A DNA stretch of 64,000 nucleotides from positions 155,627,895 to 155,691,894 of the forward strand of contig CM067082.1 of the NCBI GenBank assembly GCA_034008185.1, read 5' to 3'. A program made the position numbers and the translations under genes. The stretch is from Gorsachius magnificus. Lineage: Eukaryota > Chordata > Aves > Pelecaniformes > Ardeidae. Of the stretch, positions 12,163 to 43,229 are shown one piece after another (position 1 is the stretch's first letter; the number at the start of each line of letters is the position of its first letter). The notes under the pieces are model-generated. The model did not search any database. It was not told where the DNA came from and was given only the letters and a program-made list of their open reading frames with translations.

Positions 12163-12580
12163 TATCTAGAATCATGGAATCATTTAGGTTTGGAAAGCCC
12201 TTTAAGCTCCCCCAGCCCAGCCGTTCCCCTACCCCTGCCATCCCACCCCCAAACCCCGGCCCTCAGCACCTCATCTACCTGGCTTTTAAATCCCCCCCAG
12301 GGGTGGGGACTTGACCCCTTCCCTGGGCAGCCCCTTCCAGTGCCTGACAGCCCTTTGGGGAAGGAATTGTTCCCCAGGGCCAACCTCACCCTGCCCTGGC
12401 ACAACTTGAGGCCGGTGCCCCTCGTCCCATCGCCCCTTCCCTGGGAGCAGAGCCCGACCCCCCCGGCTCCCCCCTCCTCTCAGGCAGTTGTAGGGAGTGA
12501 TGAGGGCTCCCCTCAGCCTCCTCTGCTCCAGGCTGAACACCCCCAGATCTAAAGCATTGCTCTGCGTGTCCCCCAGGCAA
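12163..12580 (-). mobile_element. CR1 fragment, minus strand
   Basis: Reverse-complement CR1: starts with the inverted tail (TAGAATCATGGAATCATTTAGG), then 'ctttaagctcccccagccca', 'aggggtggggacttgacccc' and 'ctcctctgctccaggctgaa'. The similarity may continue a little further right into the GC-rich stretch ending near 12700. Confidence 0.85.
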
Positions 12581-12781
12581 CATCTGCACACCCCTGCCTG
12601 CCGTTTGCTGCTCTCCTAGCAGCACGAGGAGGGCCACTTGGTCCAGGCAGGGATGCGCTGCCGCATCCCGGCTCACCCGCTCCCTGCCCGGGCTGTGCTC
12701 TGCACCTCAGCTATTCTTACACAAGCAGCAAGTTTTCCCTTTGTTTCTACTAAATTGCAGCCTAATTTTTTTTTTTTTTCC

Positions 12782-12980
12782 AGGCTATTTCTCTAATGTG
12801 TCAAGATTGTTTTGAAGTTCCAGCCCATCCTCCAAAGTACTTGAAGTCCCTCCCGGCTTGGTATCATTTGCAGCTGTAATAAGCAAATTTTCTATTCATG
12901 CAAGTAATTATTAAAAAAATATTTTGAGCAGTACCAGGCCTGGGACAGATCCCCAGGGACTCCCAGGCTGTGTATCTCTT
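12782..12980 (-). mobile_element. Older CR1/L3-like LINE remnant
   Basis: The block with 'ttgttttgaagttccagccc', 'cctcccggcttggtatcatt', 'taataagcaaattttctatt' and 'cagtaccaggcctgggacag' resembles an old amniote CR1/L3-type LINE consensus (minus strand) that I remember from reptile genomes. It is diverged, so the family name is tentative. Confidence 0.55.
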
Positions 12981-14605
12981 CGGTTTCCCGGCGGATCATA
13001 AATAACTCCTCCAAGCAACATTCCCTTCTTCCAGCACCGCTTTCCTCCGGCTTCGTGTCCTCTCTCCCTGCCATCTTTCCTCTTCCAGCCACGCAGGCGC
13101 AGCCGGGGCTGGCATCTTAATTTAATTTGAACTTCAGCCTGACTTGAGCTTCCGCATGTTGGGTGCCCGTTGCTTGTTTTCCATAGTCGCCCTCGAAGAC
13201 CGTCTTTCTAATCCACCTTGTCATTTTATCTTTGTAAAACTGAGTGGCAGGGCATGTTCTCTGAGCTTTTCACCCCAAGAGATCTTTTCCAGCCCTGTGA
13301 CCTTCTCTACTGAGTATCTTTCTGCATCCTCCTTGAATCGAGGATACCAGTGCAGGTACCAGCATTTCATATTTTTCTTTAGCGTTAATATAACACAGAA
13401 TATTTCGATGTGATCTTCACCCTGAAAATGTTTTTGCTTGGGGGGGTTATTTTCCATGGCGTAGGCAGGGGAGGACTTGTTTTTTCTGTGTATGAGTATT
13501 TACTGAATAAGATGCTTTCTTGTCTTTCACATTACCAATTTATACCCCTGTCGTGATGGAGAGGTTCCCCATAGATTCCAGAGGTGCCAAAGCCAGAGGT
13601 GCTTTGAAATTAATGCAGTTCACATGGCTCTGCTTTGCCACTCCACCGAGTACCAGTCTTAAAAATCACTCCCGACTCGAGATTATCTAAGGAAATAAGT
13701 AAGAATAAGTGGGGTTTTTAAGAAAATAGGTAAAAGTTAGAGTGAACTTGGGCACTGATAGAGAAGCAGGAGTTAATATCCAGCACTTAACTTGGTCTCG
13801 ACTTCCCCCGTGTCCCACTGAGCTCTCAGAAACGAGGACCAAAGCCATCAGGCAGGACCAAGGTAGTGGGTCCAAGAGGTGGGACTTCATTTTGACGTGC
13901 TGCATCCCACTCCTGAGCAGAAACTCCTATCTGGGGCAAAATTCCCCTACTCCCCGGAGACTCTCTTGAATATAAATGCATCTCCAGGTATTTCCTGTAA
14001 TTCTTGATAATTATTTCAATCAAGATATCAATTTATAACTTCCTGACTAATGAAATGCTGTTTCTTACCTCGCTATCCTTTGATATGTAAAGATGCCTTT
14101 GAACTGCCAGCCCCGTGCTGGGAAGACCCATGCAGCTTTCACACCTGGCTCGTCAACAAGCAAACCCATCGCTGGGCTGTGAACGTGACTTGTAGGCAAC
14201 ACCGAAGGAAACCACAGAGATGCGGTCTTTCGGTTTGCAGGATGCAATGCAGAAACCACGTTTTGGCTACGGATTGGATAAGGACCGAAGCTTACTGCTT
14301 GTTCTTCATGAAGTCTAGAGGTGATACATGGTAAGCTAAGCACATCTTACTAGATTTGGGAGAATCTGGTCCAGTAAACTGCCCCGTTTTCCTGTAAGTT
14401 TACCTGGCCCAATAGTCTTTTCCAGCAGCCATAGGAGATGAGATTTCAGGGGAACATAGGAGGCAAAATATCTTCAGTTCATTCCCCTCTGCTCTCCCAG
14501 CATCAGCATCATGGGTGTGGGGGGCACCACCCTGCCCATTCCCTCTAGTATCTGTTGGCAGCCCTATTGCCCGTGAATGTCTTCAACCCTTCTTTGAACC
14601 TATTA
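12981..14605. other. Intergenic, no gene recognised
   Basis: Mixed DNA with short ORFs only and no familiar protein motif or paired splice context. A G run lies near 13440. Confidence 0.5.
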
Positions 14606-14690
14606 ATGAATATATATGAATATAATGAATATATTAAAATAATATATGAATATATATGAATATAATGAATATATTAAAATAATATTTAAA
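14606..14690. repeat. Two-copy 40-bp AT tandem duplication
   Basis: The sequence beginning ATGAATATATATGAATATAA at 14606 is repeated from 14646 with no visible change over about 40 bases. It directly precedes a CR1 3' fragment. Confidence 0.9.
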
Positions 14691-14815
14691 ACCCAGGCAG
14701 ACGAGGTGCTTAGGGACATGGTTTAGTGGTGGGATGGCAGAGTTAGGGGAATGGTTGGACTTGATGATCTTAAAGGGTTTTTCCAACCTAAGTGAATCTA
14801 TGATTCTAATGTGTT
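14691..14815 (+). mobile_element. CR1 3'-end fragment
   Basis: About 125 bases: 'aggcagacgaggtgcttagg', 'gttggacttgatgatcttaa' and a terminal AATCTATGATTCTA. It is the same subfamily type as the 10.2-kb copy. Confidence 0.88.
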
Positions 14816-14864
14816 TGGCTCTGGGGCAACCTGCTGACTGAAGGAAGACTTTATTATTTGTCTT

Positions 14865-15200
14865 AAACTGATCTCCTGCTCCTTTGGGTAAGAGTTCTGA
14901 TTTGCTGCACCTTGCTCCTAAGCTCCCAACAGCATTCCCTTCTCCAGGTTGAAGGGTCCTGACCTTTTCCTCTCACCTTGTAAAGCAGCTGCCCCAACCC
15001 GATAGTCATTTTAGTTGTTCTTGCTGCTTCTCCAACACTATCATACTCCTCTTGGAGATCAGGACTAGCGGTTGGACTTGATGATCTTAAAGGTCTTTTC
15101 CAACCTAAACGATTCAACGATTCTATGACTAGGCAGTACTCAAAATGCGGATACACCAGGGTTTTCTGCAGCAGCAAGGTGATGTCCTGAGTGTTGGACA
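14865..15200 (-). mobile_element. Old CR1-like fragment, split by a younger CR1
   Basis: Minus-strand LINE-like blocks ('ttctccaggttgaagggtcc', 'cagtactcaaaatgcggata') lie on both sides of a plus-strand CR1 tail at 15069-15128. The two halves read as one older element. Confidence 0.5.
15069..15128 (+). mobile_element. Short CR1 3' tail inserted in older element
   Basis: About 60 bases of CR1 3' end ('cggttggacttgatgatctt' through 'cgattctatgac') in the orientation opposite to the surrounding old fragment. Confidence 0.8.
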
Positions 15201-16403
15201 TGCTCAGAGAAGGCAGAGAAATAACAATTTCTCAGGTTTTTTTGGCTGCCACCTTGAACCCACCTTGGCTGCACGTTGAGCCGGCAGTTTCAGAGACCTG
15301 CTGGTGGCAATCCAAGATCTCGGCTCTAGCTGCCGGTTCCAACCTCAGCATCGCGCAAGTGTGGTTTAGACCTTTCTCCTCCAGATCTTAGGTATTCCTA
15401 TACCAAAGCTCATTTGAAACACTTCTCCACTTTTTCTTTTTTTTTTGAGAGCCTTCTGGAATTGCTTTCCATGGGTGTGGCGCTTGATGACCTTGGAAGA
15501 GCTCACCTGCAAACACGGAGATGCGGGTCTGCTCTTACTCCTCCAGATTGCTGATGAGGATGTTGAAAAACCCCAGACTTGCTCTCTGGTGAACCACACT
15601 GTGGAGTCTTTTCCATTCTGAAAAGCAACCGTTAAAACCCTGCCTTTTACTTCTTGTCCTTTAACTAGCTTTCGAGCAATAAAAGGACCTTTTCTCCAGT
15701 GGCAACTTAGTTTCTCTAACGGTCTTGTCAAGGGCTTTTAAAAAAAAAAAAAAAATATATATATATATTTATAAAATCCTGTGGTTTTCCCACCTAGAAC
15801 ATAGAATCCACATGCTTTTTCATGAGAAAGGTTAAATTTTATTGAATTAACTTTTGTCCAGTGCCCTGAACATAAGAGGAGTTAAGTTGTTCAGGCAGAA
15901 AAGCAGTAGCCAATAATGGCAGCAGAAAGGCCTGGTGGGAGAATAAAAATATTTCTTTCCCCAAAATGTTGAAACTGCCAAGTCAAGTTGTTAATAGAGA
16001 TTGTTTCTCCAACACAACAGCAGTGAGGACAACTTGGCTGGGGTTGCTTGGCTTGGTTTCCTTGATGCATCCAGTGCAGAGGCCTTGTTCTTAAAACTTG
16101 TGGTTAAGTAACACTCAAAATAAGCCCTTTTCCCCCAAAAAGAAGACCCAGCAATGCTCTGTTCCTCTGCTGTAACTCATCCCAGGGACAAGCAGGACAA
16201 GCTCAAAAAGCAGGGTCATGTGAACTGCACCACGCTCTCCTCTCTTATAACACTTCTAGGTGACCCACCTGGAAAAAATACCCCACGGCACCAGTTTTGG
16301 TGCTGTGCTTTTGCAGCACCAATTCTAACGAGTCGACCTTGCTAATGAGTTGATGTCTGTCAACACCGACACCGCGCAAGGGACGCAAAGACGCTGAAGC
16401 TAT
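15201..16403. other. Intergenic, A/T runs only
   Basis: Unremarkable DNA with an A run followed by (AT)n at about 15739-15770. No gene or known repeat is seen. Confidence 0.5.
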
Positions 16404-16970
16404 GTCATAGAATCACAGAATGTGTTGAGTTGGAAGGGACCCCTAGAGGTCACCCAGCCCAACCCCCCTGCAGGGACCAGGGACACCTTTAACCAGATCA
16501 GGTTGCTCACAGCCCCGTCCAACCTGGCCTGGAATGTTCCCAGGGATGCGGCCTCCACCACCCCTCTGGGCCACCCCTGCCAGGGTTTCACCACCCTCAC
16601 TGGAAAGAATTTCTTCCTTAGACCCAGTCTAAACCTACCCTGGTTTAGTTTAAAGCCATCCCCCCTTGTCCTGTCACAGCTGGCCCTGCTAAGAAGATTG
16701 TCCCCCCCTTTCCTATGGGCCCCCTTTAGGTACTGACCGGCCGCACTCAGCTCTGCCCGCAGCCTCCTCTGCTCCAGGCTGAACACCCCCAACTCTCCCA
16801 GCCTGGCCTCAGAGCAGAGGGGCTCCAGCCCTCGGAGCATTTTAGTAGCCCTCCTCTGGCCCCGCTCCAACAGGTCCATGTCCTCCTTGTGCTGAGGGCT
16901 CCCGAGCTGGATGCAGTCGAGCCAGGCAGCGTGAAGAGACACATCACAGCCTCGCCTCGCTACGGGTTTT
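16404..16970 (-). mobile_element. CR1, minus strand, ~570 bp
   Basis: Begins with the inverted tail (CATAGAATCACAGAATG) and 'tggaagggacccctagaggt'. It continues through 'agaatttcttccttagaccc', 'ctcctctgctccaggctgaa' and 'gctccaacaggtccatgtcc'. A minus-strand frame of ~190 codons stays open through ORF2-derived sequence (LLERGQRRATKMLRGLEPL), but it lacks any start context and is 5' truncated. Confidence 0.92.
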
Positions 16971-17149
16971 GGTACCAAATAAAGTGTTTCTTGATGTTCA
17001 GCAGCAGGGCAGGTGTTTGGGCTGTGAATGGTACGGGTTAAGGCTCTCTTTGGTCCACATCCTTGGATCGAGCACTAAAAGAGCAGCAAGGAAATAAGAT
17101 GAGAACCGCCCTGCTTTGAGCAAAACATCAAACCACGTGAGCTCTGGAG

Positions 17150-17184
17150 AGCCCTTCCAACATAAATCCACGATCCTATGATTT
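17150..17184 (+). mobile_element. CR1 3' stub
   Basis: A short remnant: 'gagagcccttccaacataaa' followed by ATCCACGATCCTATGATT, the diverged CR1 tail. Confidence 0.55.
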
Positions 17185-18958
17185 ATTTTCTAGGGGTAAA
17201 ATAAGCTAAATGTTTTGCAGGGAATCTGGAAGCATGGAGGGGGTCTCCACCTTCCTCCTCCAGTCAATTTTTCTTTACTACTTGGATCTTCTCATCACTG
17301 TGCTATAATTCGAGGGTTGTAAGTAAGGTTCCTATTACTGGCATTACCACACATAAAATTAAACCTGATTACTACAAAATTTGTAGAAAATAGGACCTGG
17401 AATCCAATACGAATTCCTCTGAGAATTAAAACCTGGCTGCTGCTGGATACCCATGGGTAGGCAAATTACTAGGTGCATGAAAAATAGGGAAAATACAAAT
17501 TCAGGAGCTTCACTGGACTTTCTGATGGGTCAGGGTCTTATTTGCAATGTTGATTCCCCTCCCTGCCTCCTCCAACCAAAGGGAAAAAGCTACTCCCGGT
17601 GGAGCTGTAATTCCTCAAAAGAAAAATCCAAGCTGGGATAAGGTGTATTTTGGAGCTTTGGGGAGGCGGTGGCTCGCTCTCGGGCAGCGAGATGCCGGCT
17701 CAGCCCGGGCTGTGATTTGCAGCGGCGGACGGGTGAACTTGGCACGCGCCGTTGTGTTTAAGAGTAGAGTAACGACGTCTTCCCTGGCTTGGATCGCAGC
17801 CTTTCCACCACGCAGGGGAGGATAAACACCGGCACGGCCGCTGCTCGCCTGCTGGCAGCTGCCTGCGGGAAGGGGACCATCCTCCGCATGAAGGTCTGCC
17901 CGCACGGGGGCTTCACCCGTGTCCTCGGGCGACCTTTCTGAACCTGATGCCCCACACCGTGATGTGAGGGAGTCACCTAAAACCAGCCAGCCCTGAGTGA
18001 TCACTTTCCTCTTCTGTTGGTTTTCTTGTTTGGTTGGTTGGGTCTTTTTAATTTATTGGGTTTTTTTCCCAGTTTGGAAACAGAAGTGAGACATCAAAGA
18101 GGGGGGGGGAAATAAAAATAAAAAAAAAAAAAAGAACTGGGGTCACCAAGAAGCAGCAGTACTTCAGTCGTCCTTTGAGAGCTTGTCTATCCTCACGCTG
18201 TGGGTGTTCTCGTCGCAAACGCTAAGATGTTTTCCCTTAGTAGGGCAGGCTCCCGCGCCACGGCCCTCCTCGCCTGGCCATAAAAGGGCAGCGTTTTCTG
18301 CAGGACCCCCGGCTCCGCTGAAAGCTGACGGGCTTTTGGGAAGGGGCCTGCCCTGTTGCATCATGCCGCTGCTTGCTTTGGCCCTTGTAACCCTGGTGTT
18401 AAGGCTGCTTTGGCTCATTCTTTTCTTACGCCTTTTGTTTTGTCTCTCTCCTCCTCCTCCTCTCAGGAGGTTGGAGGGAGAGAAATCAGAGCCTCCAGGA
18501 ATGTTCTTGCTTTCCCTATTTTTTAATTTTTTTTTCAGTTTCTCTCTCTCTTGGCCTGATTTGATCCCTTCTTTTTCATCATCCGTATGCCTTGCTCAGA
18601 AAAGCAGCTGCCAAGTGGAAACCAGTTGCCAAGCCCATGACACATCCCCAAAGGGCTGGCCATGTCCCCAGCCTGCATCCCATGTCCCACGAGGCAATCT
18701 GGAGGGTTCTTCCACCTCCCACTCTACCCAAGCATGCACAGGCTGGGAGCCCAGCGCTGGCTCAGGAAGGGTGGACACCAAGGAAGGTCATCTCACCATC
18801 TCCTGCAGCATCTATCCGTGGGACTTCCAGCCTACAAAAGATGCTCAGCAGAGCACGGTTGTTGCACTTAAAGCAGTGAATCCAGCCCATGTAGGCAGAA
18901 CCCGTGGGAGGACACATGGTCCCACTTCGGAGATACCCTTCCAGGTCCACTTGGTTCT
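17185..18958. other. Intergenic, partly GC-rich
   Basis: Includes a GC- and CpG-enriched stretch at about 17640-17960, an A/G run near 18100-18135, and pyrimidine-rich DNA near 18430-18560. ORFs of up to 263 codons here lack known motifs and look like GC-driven open frames. Confidence 0.45.
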
Positions 18959-19185
18959 TCATAGAATCATTTAGGTTGGAAAAGACCCATAAGATCACCA
19001 TTAACCTAACACTACCAAGTCTACCATGTCCCTAAGTGCCACATCTACATGTTTTAAATACCTCCAGGCTCTTGAGCGGGTCCTCACAAGTTCAAAGTTG
19101 TCTGAGCTATTACGGGGTATCAGCTTTCTTCTTGTCCCTTGTCCTTGCTGATGCTTCTCTCGGAGAAGACCAAAGCTATGGAAAT
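18959..19185 (-). mobile_element. CR1 fragment, minus strand
   Basis: Starts with ATAGAATCATTTAGGTTGGA and 'cctaagtgccacatctacat', then 'tttaaatacctccaggctct'. The left ~110 bases are clear CR1; the right end is diverged and approximate. Confidence 0.7.
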
Positions 19186-21849
19186 GCAAATTGAAATATC
19201 AGGGATCCGTTATACCAAGAAAATATAAACCTTTCCTGCTTTCCCTAAATGTTTTCCAACCCCTGTATTATTGTGGCTGGTCCTTCATTTTATGACCCTG
19301 ATGACCTTGTGGTGTCACTGGGTTGCTATCTCATGGCCCCACGGGAGAAAGGAAGAGGGAAAGCTGCAGGAGATGTCCCTTTTGTGGGCACCACACTGCT
19401 GGAAAGAGGCGGGGGAGAGACCTAACACTTCTCCAGTGTCACCAGGACCTCCCTCCATGTGCTCCTCATTTACCAGCTTCTCCCGAGCTTCCCTCTTGCT
19501 GGAGAACCCGTTCCCTAACAGTGCCTGAACTGAACTCTGGACCCCCAGATCCCTCTGTGGTGAGCTGGACCCCCATTACCCTTTCATTGGTCATTCTCCC
19601 CAGTGATGTCTCTATGCAACATACGGCAGAGCCATCTCCCAGGAAGACTCCAGGCCTTCCCGATCTTTGCATGAAGGCACTGAGAACTGAGAGTTGCCCC
19701 ACTCAGAAACCCCAGCAGTTGAAGGAAAAGAGCTCCCACAGGAGATCAGTTGCCCATGTGCCCCAATAACCTTAACCTACGCGGAAGCATCTCACGTCTT
19801 GCCCTGCCTGGCCCTTGCATGGTGGGATGAGGAGCAGAAGAAGAGGTGGCCTAAGGGGGTTAGGACACCCCCTGCGCAGCATCCATCACACACAACACCA
19901 ACTTGCCTGTCCTACACAGCAAAGCCACCAAACCAGGTTGGGTGAGATCCCACCAAACTGGTTCAGGGTGAGTTTTGCTGGGAGCTTCGGGAAGTTGTTT
20001 CGGCAAATTCCACGTGAGCCCGTGGGTAGTTGTGGCCAACGAAACCACATGTGTTTCATCTCTTAGGAACATTGCTGTAGTCACCATGGTCAAATAAAGT
20101 GTTTTACCCAACTGTGTCACTGGTTGTGCTCCTTCCAGGACATTTCCCCTTGCGTTGGTGGCAACGGCCACCATAGGAGCAGCTTCTCCCACATCAGGAA
20201 GGAAAAACTGCAGATGGCAAAGGCCAGGTCTCCGTGTGAGGGGTGGGCTCAGCATCCCCCAGAAGGCAAGGACCTCATGGTGAGCCGGCACCAGAGCGGC
20301 ATCAGGGCTTTGACCATCCCTGCCTGTCCCTGTGAGCTTCCGAGCTTCGAGGGCTCCAGGCTCTGGAGCTCCCTGGTCCCCTCTGCCACATCCATGAAGG
20401 TGCCACAGGGATTTGGGTTCCGGAGCAGAGCTTAAATCCCCGGCTCCCACCTCCGGCCTCATCTCACCCTCACCCCGGCACTGCCTGCATGTCAGCCGTG
20501 TGTTTTCCAGGAGCTTATGTAGCTTTTGGAAAAGTTTCCAGGGCAGAAGACATGCCGGATGGGCCAAACACTCATCTCACAAAAAGCTTTCTGATAGGGG
20601 AGAGGTGCTGGTGGCGTTGGCCAGGAGTTTTTTCTTACCAAGCAGAGCAGGGTTGAGAGCAAGGGAGGGCATTACAAAAAAATAAATACATAAAATCAAC
20701 CCACGGCAGGCAGGACGTGGCTACGGCGACATTATGCAAAGAGAGCCGTACACATCTGGAAGAAGTTACTGCGCACGGCAACCAAAGCAGAGTCTAAACA
20801 AGTGCAAGACGTTACCACATTCATGTCTGCAAAAGGGAGTGGTTAGGAAAAGTGCCTGGAAGGTGGGATGAAGATGGAGCAGCCTGGGGGCTCCGGGGAC
20901 GCCCCCGGCCCTGCTGTCGCGTGGCCGATGCCCTTCGGAGCCATTGTGTTCCTCTGCTTTTAGGGTGGTAGGAGGGAATTCATCCGCCCTTGGCATTTTG
21001 GATGGCGTCTGGATGAATGGTAGGGGCAGAAGTGGACCTTGGAGGTGGTCACCATCCCAATGAGCCTTGGTCGGGCGCCTGGTGGATCTTCTCCTGCCCT
21101 GGTGGAGCCCAGCGCTGACGGGCAGAGCCTGGCCCGGTGTCGGAGGTGTGGGAGCACCATGGGACCCTGCGTGCTGCCTCCCCGGACACCCTGGGGCTGC
21201 TCCAGCTTTGCCCCCTCTGTCCCCAGCATGAGGGTTTTGGGGTGATGAAGCTCCCAGCTGAAGCTGGGGGGGCATTGGGGTGCTAAAACTCACCCCACCC
21301 CACTCCCCGATCAGCCTCAGGGAGATCCAAGCAGCGCTGGGTGCAAAATAATCAAGCCCTGCTTTATTTTTTTGGGGGGTGGGGGCTGGCTGTGCCCCAC
21401 GCCTCAGTGGGCCTGAGGGGGGGTGGGGGGGAACCCCAGCATGGCCACCCCCCCCCCCCAATCCTAAACCCAAATGTGCCTTAAACACCCCCTACCCCCC
21501 CATCTGCCTGTGGGGGATCCATGTTTTTTCCCCACGGCGGGAGAGCGCTGCAAAAATCCCCCCCCTTTTTTTTTTTTACTAAAACCGATGTTACCGCACG
21601 ACTCATGTCCAAATGTTCAAAATAACCTTTGGTGGTTTTTTTTTTTTTTTGGGGGGGGGGGTGGGGGTGGGGTGGCTTCCCCGTGCCTCAGTTTCCCCCC
21701 CCCCCCCGCAGGATCCAGCGGATAACCCCCCGGGGGGAGGCTGTGACCCGGGGATTGGGGTGCGGGGAGCGGGGTGGGGAGTGGCGGGGGGGGGGTCACG
21801 CGTGGGCGGGGGGGGGGCGGCGGCGGCGGGAGCCTGTCCCTTTAACGGG
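19186..21849. other. Intergenic, rising GC towards the ZBTB47 promoter
   Basis: No gene recognised. GC content rises from about 20 kb. From ~21360 the DNA becomes a chain of G, C, T and A runs. Long antisense frames here (up to 240 codons) are low complexity or motif-free. An AAATAAAGTGTTTT motif at 20093 is listed as a separate observation. Confidence 0.5.
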
Positions 21850-21964
21850 GCCGCCGCGGCCCCATCTGATGCGGCGGCTCCAATCAGCGGCCCCGCGGCG
21901 CTTGGCAGCCGGAGCCGCCGCCGCCGCCGCTCCGCATTCCTCCGTCTTCCTAAAAGGGGCGAAC

Positions 21965-21988
21965 ATGGCGATGGGCAGGATGAGGTGA
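21965..21988 (+). promoter_or_regulatory. Short upstream ORF in ZBTB47 leader
   Basis: ATGGCGATGGGC... reads MAMGRMR-stop. The first ATG has A at -3 and G at +4 (GAACATGG), a strong context, so if it lies in the mature leader it should engage scanning ribosomes ahead of the proposed ZBTB47 start. Confidence 0.4.
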
Positions 21989-22039
21989 AGAGGAGGAGGA
22001 GGAGGAGAGGAGGAAAAAAAGAGGAGGAAGAAAAGAAAA

Positions 22040-22040
<1 letters not shown>

Positions 22041-22071
<31 letters not shown>
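22041..22071. repeat. A(31) homopolymer
   Basis: About 31 consecutive A, with further A runs at ~22084-22116 and 22175-22240 broken by G or GC. Length may be inexact because of sequencing limits. Confidence 0.85.
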
Positions 22072-22074
<3 letters not shown>

Positions 22075-22355
22075 GAGCGGGGAAAAAAAAAAAAAGAGGA
22101 AAAAAAAAAAAAAAAAGGGGGATGCAAGCGGGTGGCCGCGCGGTAATTTCCTGCCCCCCCCCCACCCCAACGGAAAAAAAAAAAAAAAAAAAGGCAAAAA
22201 AGCCAGCCAAAAAAAAAAAAAAAGGAAAAAAAAAAAAAAGCAACCAACCCAGCAAACCACCCAACCCAACATTTCTTTTTTTTTCATGGAGAGCAAAAAC
22301 CCCAGGCAAGCGGAGGAGGACCGGGACTCCTTTGCGCGGAGACCTTTGCATCAAA

Positions 22356-42279
<19,924 letters not shown>

Positions 42280-43223
42280 GTGCCCCCTACCCCGGCCATG
42301 CGCCCGCACGGACTGTTTTGCCCTTCGGGAACGCCTCGCCCCGGGGAGCCAAGGCTTCGCTTGCTCTCTACCCGCCTTCCTCCTCATTTTGGGGTTGTTT
42401 TGGTTTTTTTTTTTTTTTCCTTTTTCTCACCCATCATTCTCTGTGGAGAGGGGGAGCAGGAGGAAGCCTTCCCTCCCCAAGGAGCATGGATGTTGGGTGG
42501 GGGAGAACCGCCGTCCGTCCGTAAGGGTGTAGGTAAAAGGCGTTGCTCTCCATTTCATCGTTCCACGCATAGGATTCATCCCTGTGCCGGGATGCTGGCA
42601 GGGCTTGGAGGAGCAGGATACCGTGCCATCTGGGGCTGAGCTTGCCGGTGTCGCCTGCCCGCTCGCTAGCCGAATGAATGCCTGCTGGCGCTTCGATATT
42701 TATAAGAAGCCGAAATCTAGCTAGTGGTGCTTGAATCCCTGTACTGTAAAGCTGGTCTTTTCAATTCAGGCTCTTTTGGTTGAGAGGTGGGCACCACGGA
42801 GGAGCCCCTGCCAGTCCCGTCTGTCGGCCCCGGTGGCCCACAGCGAGCGAGCAGATGTCCCCGTTGGAAAGCCATCAGCCCGCTCTCGTTAGCAGCCCTC
42901 GCCACGTCTTCCTTCCCTGTGACAGGTTTTCCTCCTCAATAGGTGAAAGCACAAACACCGGTGTTGCGTCTCGGGGCATCGGCAGCTTGCTGCCCGTTCA
43001 TTTTTGGGGTGCCCTAAGGGAGCCGGGCTCTGGGGTGCCCTTTCTGCTAATCCTGGCAGGAGCTGCGCTCCTAGGGATGTTCTGGAGTTGGCGAGGTGTC
43101 CCCGGGAGAGCTCAGATGGCCTCGGGACCAGTGGGAGGGTGGCTCTGTGGCAACCTGGGATGGAGGAGCAGGACGCCGCCGTTTCTCGGCAGGATCAGCC
43201 CAGAATAGTGCCTTAACAATTTG

Positions 43224-43229
43224 AATAAA
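43224..43229 (+). terminator. Possible proximal ZBTB47 poly(A) signal
   Basis: AATAAA about 0.95 kb after the stop codon, in the context CAATTTGAATAAACCC. Confidence 0.35.

Larger units (their letters stand above)
21850..22355 (+). promoter_or_regulatory. ZBTB47: ZBTB47 putative CpG-island promoter and 5' leader
   Basis: This is the most CpG-dense stretch in the window: GCGGCGG repeats, an NF-Y-type CCAAT box at 21880-21884 (CTCCAATCAGCG), and no TATA box. A pyrimidine-rich CATTCCTCCGTCTTCC at about 21935-21950 could be the start site, with transcription towards ZBTB47. The leader holds long A runs, a seven-residue upstream ORF at 21965-21988 and an ATG at 22286. Assignment to ZBTB47 rests on position, strand and the downstream ATG|GT junction. 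No transcript evidence was available. Confidence 0.55.

Noticed and set aside
18183..18974. 263-codon plus-strand ORF
   Set aside because: Composition shifts abruptly, it contains a pyrimidine-run-derived Phe/Leu stretch, and it ends inside a CR1 tail. No family resemblance.
19860..20567. 235-codon minus-strand ORF
   Set aside because: No known motif, no splice or promoter context. It lies in GC-rich DNA where several overlapping frames on both strands are open; best explained by low stop density.
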